Of a stretch of 44,593 bases of DNA, positions 38,282-44,593 are shown piece by piece. This stretch comes from an uncultured Lachnospiraceae bacterium (GTDB lineage: Bacteria > Bacillota > Clostridia > Lachnospirales > Lachnospiraceae). The stretch spans positions 1 to 44,593 of the forward strand of contig CAMXIK010000026.1 of the NCBI GenBank assembly GCA_947243855.1. Direction: 5' to 3'. Below the pieces are notes generated by a model. The model was given only the letters and a program-made list of their open reading frames with translations, was not told where the DNA came from and made no database searches. The translations under genes were made by a program, and so were the position numbers. Within the stretch, counting starts at the first letter, position 1. Each line of letters begins with the position of its first letter.

Positions 38282-38338
38282 ACATTGTTCGGCGGATCGA
38301 TCTTCTGCGAGGACTGCGGCCTGACCATGCAGGATTAG
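38282..38338 (+). pseudogene. Relic of a recombinase zinc ribbon
   Basis: Nineteen codons read TLFGGSIFCEDCGLTMQD and a stop. The pattern F-G-G-x-I-F-C-x-x-C-G-x-x-M matches the zinc beta ribbon of large serine recombinases. The stretch is GC-richer than its surroundings and has no upstream continuation, so it looks like the remnant of a lost mobile element. The rest of the gap 38134-38456 shows nothing else beyond the promoter below. Confidence 0.4.
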
Positions 38339-38365
38339 GTGTGCCTTTTATTTTCTTTTTGGGAA

Positions 38366-38394
38366 TTGTGCGTTTGCTAAAAACAGCTTATAAT
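38366..38394 (+). promoter_or_regulatory. Possible promoter of the HNH gene
   Basis: TTGTGC (38366-38371), 17 nt, TATAAT (38389-38394). Leader about 60 nt. Confidence 0.5.
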
Positions 38395-38456
38395 TACAGT
38401 AACAGGCCACAGGCTGATAAAATATCACATACCCAAAGGTGTCCGGGGAAACGGCT

Positions 38457-39581
38457 ATGAATCTAGTAGAAAAATTTATAAAGGAAAATTTAAGAGAAGC
38501 TCAAATATACGAAAGTAGAGCTGATAAATGGAGAACGGACTTTATTGCCCAATATCCTCGTAATACTATAATTTCAATGTCTATGGACAATTATCTTATA
38601 TCTAGAAATAGAACAGGAAATCCCAATTCTTTTTGTAGAAAAATTTGCTCTATGATGGAAAAAGACTTTCATATTCAAACAAAGAGGAAACTGCCAACTA
38701 TTTTTGGAATTTCTCGTAAGATTGATGCACAATTAAAGCTATCGGATTCCTTGGAATCTATATATGGCAATGATTATGATAGAGCATTTACATTTATTAA
38801 AAATGAGATTTTAAAATTATTAGATGCTGCTGATGAAAATAATTACTTAGTTATTGAAAAGTGTGACCTTTGCACATATTTCAAATATACGCTTTTAGCT
38901 ATTTATTTCCCGAATAAGTTTGTTCCGATGTGTGACCCAGCTTTAATGGAACATTATTGCAAAAGAATAGGTATAACGTTTAATCCTTTTGGAGAAATGA
39001 TTTATACTAATAACGTACTCATAGAGTGGAAAAATGCTGTTCCTGAGATGGCTAATTGGAGCAATTATATACTTATCCGTTTCTGCGATTGGTTATACAG
39101 AAAAGATGCGACTATTGATGGTAATTATTTTAGAGCAAACTCGGATTTGTCTTCTACTCAGGTCATAGAAGAAATAGATGATCTCGATATAAAAGGAGCA
39201 TCAAAAGAGGCATTTGTTAAAATTCGGATAAATCAAGGCATTTTTAGAGACAGATTATTTCAACGTTTTGGTAAATGCTGTCTCTGCGGAATAAATAATC
39301 AGAGTTTGTTAGTAGCAAGTCATATTAAACCATGGAGTGTGAGTGAACCGAATGAGAAACTTGACAGTGACAATGGATTTTTGATGTGTCCTAATCACGA
39401 TAAGTTGTTTGACCAAGGTTGGATATCATTTAATGATAGCGGAGATATTATCATATCTAGTAGGCTATCAACCGAAGATAGAATTTTACTAAATATAAAT
39501 AACAATATGAAAATTTTTCTTACAGAAAAAAATAAACAATATTTACAATATCATCGTGATAATATTTTTAGAAATCCTTAA
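38457..39581 (+). CDS. HNH endonuclease with possible modified-DNA recognition domain
   Basis: A 374-residue protein. The C-terminal HNH_2-type nuclease has a zinc pair CCLCG (about 273), LLVASHIKPWS with the HNH histidine (about 287), DNGFLMCPNHDKLFDQGWIS (about 305-323). The first 230 residues hold DFIAQYPRNTIISMSMDNYL and YFKYTLLAIYFPNKFVPM, a pattern seen at the N-terminus of McrB-like and related HNH restriction proteins, so a Type IV-like (modified DNA) restriction role is plausible but inferred. The ATG at 38457 is preferred to the GTG at 38439 because GGGGAA precedes it. Coding sequence is visibly AT-rich compared with tuf, a sign of transfer. Solitary gene. Confidence 0.8.
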   Translation: MNLVEKFIKENLREAQIYESRADKWRTDFIAQYPRNTIISMSMDNYLISRNRTGNPNSFCRKICSMMEKDFHIQTKRKLPTIFGISRKIDAQLKLSDSLESIYGNDYDRAFTFIKNEILKLLDAADENNYLVIEKCDLCTYFKYTLLAIYFPNKFVPMCDPALMEHYCKRIGITFNPFGEMIYTNNVLIEWKNAVPEMANWSNYILIRFCDWLYRKDATIDGNYFRANSDLSSTQVIEEIDDLDIKGASKEAFVKIRINQGIFRDRLFQRFGKCCLCGINNQSLLVASHIKPWSVSEPNEKLDSDNGFLMCPNHDKLFDQGWISFNDSGDIIISSRLSTEDRILLNINNNMKIFLTEKNKQYLQYHRDNIFRNP

Positions 39582-39737
39582 TGAATTTACGATGTTACTT
39601 AAAATGTACTTCTCAAATGGTGAAGGTAGAATATATATTCCCAAATGGCGGTTGATTTTTTGAGATTTGCATTGCTGTTTATGATTAAATTTAAGTGAAT
39701 GAACTATATAAATTGAAATAGAAGGGCATATGGTGGA

Positions 39738-40814
39738 ATGGTTGAGAAGAATGAAACTGCTAGAGTAGGCAGATGTGAACTTTTAGATATTTTTATAGAG
39801 GAAGAGGATAAAAAAGGTACGGATATTCTTGCAATGTCAGATTTTTTCGATGTGCTTATTGGGAAAATTGATACAGAGATGAATTCGGAAACGGAGTGGG
39901 AGAGTCATCTGAATATTGAAGGTTTATTTGGTCAGATTGCTGCTGCAATAAAGAGTGGTTTTGATATTTCAAAGAGAGAGATGCTTGTCGCTGATTATTC
40001 TCATTTTAGTCAAGAAATCATTGATGGATTAAAGGCGGGTATCTATCATGTTGGAGAATCAATGGAGGTAGCAGGAAATTTGCGGCCTGCAATTTTGGAT
40101 GAAAATGAACAGCTTGTTAAATTCTTTACCTTAAAGAAAGCCCATAATCCATCCGCAATTTTATCAGATATTTCCACTTTATCAATGCAAACTTCCCTTA
40201 AGCGTATATCAGCGCAGATCGAAGATGTTGGAAGAGATGTAAAGGGAATGATTGATTTTGCTCGGCGTGAGGCATTGAGCAATAAATTCATATATGCAAG
40301 AGACAGAATTATGTCGGCATCAATAGCGGATTCGGAGGAGCAGGAGTTTTTTTTGAGGGAGGCCGATACATATCTTATGCAGGGGTTAGTAGACTTGTAT
40401 TCGGACATTAATGCACAAGTGAAGAAACTTGCAGATCAGAAAGGGCCATTTGCCAGTATAAAGGAAATTGACACTTTGTTGTCCTATATCAATGAAGATA
40501 TGAAGATGATTCCACGTTATGTTGGATTACGAGTATATCTTTTTAATATTAGGCAAAAAGAAGATGATGCCAATCGCATCCTTGGAGAATACCAATACCA
40601 ATTGCAAACTTTAATGGAAAGAAGGATAGGAGATAGAAAGTACACAGCCTTGGAACTAATACATGAGTATTATCCATATAAGAAGGAAAATATGGATTTT
40701 TGGTTAGAAAGACCAAAGCAAATGCTTGAAGCGATAGGTTCCTATAAAACGATGTTGGATCAAAAGGATAATGATATTTTTTATATAGATGTGGAGGATA
40801 TTGATGATGAATGA
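39738..40814 (+). CDS. Unrecognised helical protein
   Basis: A 358-residue, largely helical, acidic protein that is not recognised. Segments: LLDIFIEEEDKKGTDILAMS near the start, a central amphipathic coiled-coil-like stretch (LKRISAQIEDVGRDVKGMID, about 155-175), KFIYARDRIMSASIADSEEQ and ALELIHEYYPYKKEN near the end. No membrane helix, signal peptide or catalytic signature is visible. GGTGG lies before the ATG. The stop overlaps the start of the zinc-ribbon gene, whose binding site is inside this gene, so the two form a coupled pair. AT-rich, in the accessory island. A role in phage defence or a mobile element is possible only from the setting. Confidence 0.7.
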   Translation: MVEKNETARVGRCELLDIFIEEEDKKGTDILAMSDFFDVLIGKIDTEMNSETEWESHLNIEGLFGQIAAAIKSGFDISKREMLVADYSHFSQEIIDGLKAGIYHVGESMEVAGNLRPAILDENEQLVKFFTLKKAHNPSAILSDISTLSMQTSLKRISAQIEDVGRDVKGMIDFARREALSNKFIYARDRIMSASIADSEEQEFFLREADTYLMQGLVDLYSDINAQVKKLADQKGPFASIKEIDTLLSYINEDMKMIPRYVGLRVYLFNIRQKEDDANRILGEYQYQLQTLMERRIGDRKYTALELIHEYYPYKKENMDFWLERPKQMLEAIGSYKTMLDQKDNDIFYIDVEDIDDE

Positions 40815-41001
40815 CGAGACAAAAGAAAGACGTTGTAAGTTTTGTGGAAAATTATTGATAAGTGAAAAGATGCCTATTTGTAAACGGTGCAAATTGAAAG
40901 CGCGGAACAAGGTAGGAATAGTAGCTAACATGTTTACAATTTTTTATGGCGCAAAAGTATTTGTTGGTGATAAAGAGAATGGCGATTTTAGTGCTGTTTA
41001 A
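40804..41001 (+). CDS. Zinc-ribbon miniprotein
   Basis: A 65-residue protein (64 if the second ATG at 40807 is used). Two Cys pairs, CKFCG and CKRCK, 15 residues apart form a probable zinc ribbon in the first half. The second half is mildly hydrophobic (GIVANMFTIFYGAKVFVG). GGAGG at 40793-40797 lies within the preceding gene and the coding regions overlap by 11 bp, a sign of coupled translation. It may bind nucleic acid or act as a small partner of the upstream protein. Function unknown. Confidence 0.65.
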   Translation: MMNDETKERRCKFCGKLLISEKMPICKRCKLKARNKVGIVANMFTIFYGAKVFVGDKENGDFSAV

Positions 41002-41098
41002 ACAAAACCTATTGAACTCCCATAGATTTTGGCGCGAAATTATGAAGGATAGAGGTTTGCATTAAAAAAATAGTAGGAATACGCCTTTGCATCAAGAT

Positions 41099-41213
41099 GT
41101 ATGAGACATTTCCGCAACTATATATTCTACTCATGACACAATAAGGAACCCCGTGCTGGTCATGGCATGGGTTTCTGGTGTTTCGCAAACGCCGAGTAAG
41201 GATCTAAAAATGG
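41099..41213 (+). repeat. Hairpin-bearing direct repeat, copy 1
   Basis: Matches 43436-43530. The shared core is CCGCAACTATATATTCTA then TCATGACAC, followed by a hairpin GAACCCCGTGC...GGCATGGGTTTC and GTAAGGATCT. It begins about 100 bp after the zinc-ribbon gene. The 300-bp stretch 41002-41301 otherwise holds only a 26-codon open frame (41210-41290, MDKHHPQQFSYTDG) with no homology seen. Confidence 0.75.
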
Positions 41214-41301
41214 ACAAGCATCATCCACAACAGTTCTCTTACACAGACGGTTGTAACAAAATAGAACGGTTTGTGTGGGCTGTGAAATAAGAAATAGGCT
41301 A

Positions 41302-41484
41302 TTATAAATTTAGGTGTTTCGTGTTTATAGATATTATTTTGTAGTGACAGTTTTCATAATTAAAAGGAATCAAAGATAATATTCGAATGATTTCCGAAAT
41401 GTCTTTATGTATCTTTAGAGCCTCACCAATCAATTTTGTTGGTTTGAAGTTTTCTTGCAGTTGGTTATATTCAGATGTTGTCAT
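41302..41484 (-). CDS. Possible small protein divergent to the membrane protein gene
   Basis: A 60-codon frame: MTTSEYNQLQENFKPTKLIG followed by a helical part (EALKIHKDISEIIRILSLIP). AAAAGGA lies eight to nine bases before the ATG. No homology recognised. Divergent to 41663, with a 178-bp shared upstream region. It could be a small regulator or chance; composition is too AT-rich to decide. Confidence 0.4.
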   Translation of the reverse strand: MTTSEYNQLQENFKPTKLIGEALKIHKDISEIIRILSLIPFNYENCHYKIISINTKHLNL

Positions 41485-41609
41485 GTGAAATATCCTTTTC
41501 TTTTTATGATATAGTTATAACTTATTAATTGAAAAAACCACTTATCTCCAAACTTAGACAAGTTAGGATAAGCATTTCTGATGAAATATGAGAAAAAACT
41601 CTAATATAG

Positions 41610-41637
41610 CTTACAAATTTAAAAAATAGTGTATAAT
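41610..41637 (+). promoter_or_regulatory. Promoter of the membrane protein/radical-SAM unit
   Basis: CTTACA (41610-41615), 16 nt, TATAAT (41632-41637), 25 bp before the start. The -10 is perfect and the -35 moderate. Confidence 0.6.
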
Positions 41638-41662
41638 AGTAAAATATAGAAGGAGGGTACAA

Positions 41663-42541
41663 ATGAGAGCATATAACAGAAACCGAAGTAGGGCGGTGTT
41701 ATTTGGGGGAATAATTTTTTTTGGATTTGCGATTTGGGCATATACGAAAAATATGCCAGAAGATAGCCAGTCGGAAATGAGGCAAACTGTGTATTTAAGT
41801 ATAGCATGTTCTATTGTAGCTTCGGGAGTATTCTATTTTATGCAATCAGCTATTGATGCGGATATCAATGAAAATGTATCAACTGAGTTGAGTGATATAC
41901 ATAGAAAACTAGAACAAATAGATGATTTATATAAAAATGGAGTATTAAGTATTAGATCAAAAAAGTATTATGATAAAAACGGTAATTTTTGGAAAAATAT
42001 GATAAGAGAAACTTCGGATCAATTGGATTTAGTTGGACGCGATATTTCACCATGGTTTAGTAGTGAGTATCGGAATGTTTTTATAGATAAAGTAAAAAGT
42101 ATGATTAAAAATAAAAAAAATATTCGTATAATTTTGTCTGGAGATGCTCCTGACATGGAAAACGTTCTGAAAGTGGAAGAAGGATCTAAAGATGAAAAGG
42201 AATTAAGCAAAATCGAAGCGACATGTTATGAATTGAAACAAATAATGAACGAATTGAAAAGTAATAAGGTAAAAAAGGGGATTGGAAATTTGGATGTGTA
42301 TATAGGGGATTTGGAGCAAGTTCCTTATATGTATATAAGAACAGACAGTAGGTGTTTCATTTCTCCGTATTTATCTACTGGTGATAGTTTTCTTTTAGAA
42401 ATGGAAGTGGGATTTGAATGCGCAAATTGGATGAACTTGGATTTTGAAGAGATGCTAAAAAATGTTAAAAGAATTAATTTGGAGAAGAAAAATGAAAGAA
42501 TTAGAAAAAAGGTACGTAGAAAATTTTTATTCAGGAAGTAA
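41663..42541 (+). CDS. Two-TM membrane protein with cytosolic PLD-like domain
   Basis: A 292-residue protein. Two membrane helices (about 11-28 and 42-62) are joined by a short acidic loop. A coiled-coil-like linker follows (ELSDIHRKLEQIDDLYKNG). The cytosolic part alternates strands and helices (LDLVGRDISPWF, KKNIRIILSGDAP, LDVYIGDLEQVPYMYIRTDS, GDSFLLEMEVGFE) in a way that recalls phospholipase-D-like folds, but without the HKD catalytic motif, so any PLD-like fold is inactive or binding only; this is inference. The C-terminus is very basic (RIRKKVRRKFLFRK). AGGAGGG precedes the ATG. It overlaps the radical-SAM gene by 50 bp. AT-rich. Two-TM plus sensor layout is common among membrane effectors of defence systems. 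Confidence 0.75.
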   Translation: MRAYNRNRSRAVLFGGIIFFGFAIWAYTKNMPEDSQSEMRQTVYLSIACSIVASGVFYFMQSAIDADINENVSTELSDIHRKLEQIDDLYKNGVLSIRSKKYYDKNGNFWKNMIRETSDQLDLVGRDISPWFSSEYRNVFIDKVKSMIKNKKNIRIILSGDAPDMENVLKVEEGSKDEKELSKIEATCYELKQIMNELKSNKVKKGIGNLDVYIGDLEQVPYMYIRTDSRCFISPYLSTGDSFLLEMEVGFECANWMNLDFEEMLKNVKRINLEKKNERIRKKVRRKFLFRK

Positions 42542-43376
42542 TTGGAATTTTGAAAAGACAACAAAATATATTTTTGAAATTAACGGTTATATGATTGAGG
42601 CGGGATACTTTGAACATTATATGAATAATACATTAATTAAAGTTGTTATTGAATTACCTCAAAGCTACGGTTGCCCGGGGAAATGCCAATTTTGCGCATC
42701 TGCATCGATTAATAACTTTTTTGTATTGGATGCAAATATACTTGAGGAATTATTTAAACGAATATATGATGATAACAGGCTTTATGAGACATCATATGTA
42801 TTACTCACGATGACAGGAATTGGGGATATATTTTTCAATTTTAATAATATTAAAAAATTTTTAATTAATATAAAAGCATATAAGAATTTGTATGTTACAT
42901 TATCTTCCTGTTTCTGGAATAAAGAGCTGTTAAGAGAAGTAGACGAACTTGATAAATATATTAAAGTAAAAAATATTCAAATTACTTATGTGACTAATGA
43001 AAAAGATAAGATTAATAGATTGATTCCCTTTTATCAGGGACGAGAGTTTTATATGGATGAAGTTTTTCGATATATAGAAATGTCAGATAAAAAATTTTAT
43101 CGAATTAATTATATTATGATAAAGAATGTTAATGATTCTAAAAAGGATTTTAATGATTTATGTGATATAATAAAAAAAGTTCGGGATAAAGTGGTTATTC
43201 GTATTGCGAAGTTGAATGAAACTGGAACAACAAAACGAAATGGATTGTTGCCGACGGATATTAGTGTATTGATGGAGTTTCAGGATTTGTTAAGGAAAAA
43301 CAATGTGAATAGCTATGTTTTTTATGCATATAAAAATGATAATATGAATTGTGGGCAATTAATTACAGAAGGCTAA
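42492..43376 (+). CDS. RlmN/Cfr-like radical-SAM enzyme, short form
   Basis: A 294-residue radical-SAM protein. The iron-sulfur motif is CPGKCQFC (Cys61, 65, 68) in the CxxxCxxC order. TMTGIGDIFFNFNNI (about 107-120) parallels the GMGEP-N block of RlmN. MIKNVNDSKKDF, a late VIRIAKLNETG block and the ending NCGQL match the C-terminal part of RlmN/Cfr, including a Cys (Cys287) at the position that carries the methyl group there. The N-terminal accessory domain of RlmN is absent and the residue seven before Cys61 is Glu54 where RlmN/Cfr have the resolving Cys, so 23S rRNA methylation by the usual route is doubtful. The start at 42492 has GGAG seven bases upstream, inside the preceding gene. Confidence 0.8.
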   Translation: MKELEKRYVENFYSGSNWNFEKTTKYIFEINGYMIEAGYFEHYMNNTLIKVVIELPQSYGCPGKCQFCASASINNFFVLDANILEELFKRIYDDNRLYETSYVLLTMTGIGDIFFNFNNIKKFLINIKAYKNLYVTLSSCFWNKELLREVDELDKYIKVKNIQITYVTNEKDKINRLIPFYQGREFYMDEVFRYIEMSDKKFYRINYIMIKNVNDSKKDFNDLCDIIKKVRDKVVIRIAKLNETGTTKRNGLLPTDISVLMEFQDLLRKNNVNSYVFYAYKNDNMNCGQLITEG

Positions 43377-43435
43377 CTGTAAGTGCAAATTATTGGATTG
43401 AATTTCTAGGGTAAATATTTTTCATGCTCCATAGC

Positions 43436-43530
43436 GTATGAGGCGCTCCCGCAACTATATATTCTATTCATGACACTACAAAGAACCCCGTGCCGGATAT
43501 GGCATGGGGTTCTTGCTGTAAGGATCTGAA
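43436..43530 (+). repeat. Hairpin-bearing direct repeat, copy 2
   Basis: Second copy of the 41099 repeat, 2337 bp further on. The hairpin GAACCCCGTGCC/GGCATGGGGTTC (one G-T pair, 6-nt loop) is better preserved here. It begins 60 bp after the radical-SAM gene and runs up to the ligA fragment, with AAGGAG at its right end serving that gene. Confidence 0.75.
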
Positions 43531-43551
43531 AAGGAAGGAGCGTGAGTTTTT

Positions 43552-44298
43552 ATGAAAAAGATCCAGACAGAAATACAGGCGGGAGATGCCGCAAAGGTCA
43601 CGGCGCTGGTCACGAAGCTGAACCGCTACAGGCATGAATATTACAACCTTGCGGCGCCCAGCGTACTGGATGCGGTGTATGACCATCTCTTCGATGAACT
43701 GCAGGAACTGGAGAAGCAGACAGGCATCATCCTCAGCAATTCTCCCACACAGACGGTAGGCGCGGTTCCCGTCAGTTCGCTGAAAAAGGTGAAGCACCCA
43801 ATCCCGCTGCTGAGTCTTGACAAGACGAAACAGATGGAGGAGCTTCTGGAAATAGCAGGCAGGTCGGCAGCTCTCCTGATGTTAAAGCTGGACGGGCTTA
43901 CCGTGAAGATCTGTTACGAGAACGGGCGGTTAGTGGAGGCGTCCACCAGAGGGGACGGGGAGACCGGGGAGCTGGTCACCCATAACATCCCCGCGTTTTA
44001 TAACGTGCCAGTCTCTATCCCTTATAAGGGCAGGCTGGTGGTCACGGGGGAAGGCATCATCCATCGGGATGACTTTGAGGAGATAAAAGGAGAAGTATCC
44101 GATGGCAGGAAAGAGGCATGTAATGCGAGAAATCTTGCCGCCGGCTCGATTAGGCTTTTATATCCTGCCGCCTGCAGAAAACGCCATATCCATTTCTATG
44201 CTTTCAATGTGATCGAAGGGATGGAGGGATTCGGGAAGATCGCGGACAGTCGCGGAAAGTTGTTGGAAACCATGCAGTATAAGGGTACTTCTGCTTAA
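43552..44298 (+). pseudogene. ligA: Truncated NAD-dependent DNA ligase (adenylation domain only)
   Basis: A 248-codon frame. The N-terminal Ia region (RYRHEYYNLAAPSVLDAVYD) and adenylation domain are clear: SPTQTVG, HPIPLLSLDK, the nucleotidyl-lysine motif MLKLDGL (Lys112), STRGDGETGE, VTGEGIIHRDDF, ARNLAAGSIR and FYAFNVIEGMEGF. Homology stops near residue 240, and the frame closes a few codons later (YKGTSA). Complete enzymes have about 650-670 residues with OB, zinc-finger, helix-hairpin-helix and BRCT parts, all absent. Without them, nick sealing is not expected. It is GC-richer than the island genes on both sides, which marks a junction near 44280. Promoter not seen; AAGGAG upstream. Confidence 0.75.
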
Positions 44299-44593
44299 AA
44301 CGAATTTCATCAATTTTACTTTTTGCCCATCGTTCTACACTGGTTGTACCAGAAATATCTAATGATCCAATGTGGCAATATAATCTTACAATTTCTCTAT
44401 TGGGAGAGATAAAGTGTGTTTTAGCTCGGAATTCTGTTGTAAGTTTATAAATAGTTGAATTAGGATTATTTTTAATGGGGGTATTAGGGTTTTTATTCAA
44501 ATCTATAATTGCTGGGCTGAATGATAATATTGCTTTTTCGAGAGAGTTTCAAGTTTTGTGTAAACCCAAAATCTGATATAAGATAAGTGAATA
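44281..44593 (-). other. AT-rich right edge with a possible gene fragment
   Basis: The sequence turns AT-rich after the ligA fragment. On the minus strand a frame without stops runs from about 44552 into the ligA antisense (a TTG at 44500 is the only usual start), with protein-like sequence such as YKLTTEFRAKTHFISPNREI and LYCHIGSLDISGTT before the junction. No ribosome binding site or family was recognised. It may be the truncated 5' or middle part of a gene interrupted at the same junction that cut ligA. Confidence 0.3.

Noticed and set aside
41210..41290. A 26-codon open frame after repeat copy 1
   Set aside because: Too short, no binding site and no homology; probably chance.
41099..43530. 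CRISPR array suggested by the two repeats
   Set aside because: Only two copies 2.3 kb apart with genes between them, no regular spacers and no cas genes.

Overview
The window looks like a chromosome segment of an anaerobic Firmicute of the family Lachnospiraceae. The basis is moderate-GC coding sequence with strong AGGAGG ribosome binding sites, a Firmicutes-type long S12, acidic C-terminal tails on RpoB, RpoC and L10, near-consensus sigma-A promoters, and accessory families typical of that group. No species call is possible from sequence alone.

Left part (1-16.7 kb), carbohydrate and envelope functions: the 3' end of an Rpn-type PD-(D/E)XK nuclease gene; a LacI-family regulator with its own promoter and two abutting operators; glycogen phosphorylase (glgP); two tandem family-2 glycosyltransferases with TPR tails, converging on glgP; a small HTH protein just upstream of UDP-galactopyranose mutase (glf); a biotin-dependent-type carboxyltransferase behind a consensus promoter and FabT-like palindromes; a second Rpn nuclease; two overlapping GH13 alpha-glucosidases with an AraC regulator upstream; and an orphan FliD-like protein. 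GlgP and the glucosidases fit use of intracellular glycogen and imported malto/isomalto-oligosaccharides.

Centre (16.9-38.1 kb), core information-processing block: rpmG-secE-nusG-rplK-rplA, then an insertion of four non-ribosomal genes (membrane HTH protein, CapA-like protein, two unrecognised proteins), then an L10 leader with attenuator, rplJ-rplL, rpoB-rpoC, rpsL-rpsG-fusA and tuf. Promoters are visible before rpmG, rplJ, rpoB, rpsL and tuf. A highly structured element of about 155 nt lies between nusG and rplK. Its two ends recur as short forms after rpoC and after glf, so it looks like a dispersed intergenic family.

Right part (38.1-44.6 kb), AT-rich accessory island: a recombinase zinc-ribbon relic; an HNH nuclease with a possible McrB-type recognition domain; an unrecognised protein coupled to a zinc-ribbon miniprotein; then a two-gene unit of a two-TM membrane protein and a short RlmN/Cfr-like radical-SAM enzyme that overlap by 50 nt. 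Two copies of a hairpin-bearing direct repeat of about 100 bp bracket that unit. The second copy leads into a truncated, GC-richer ligA fragment. This mosaic resembles a defence or integration hotspot. The membrane protein/radical-SAM pair is the best candidate here for an undescribed system.
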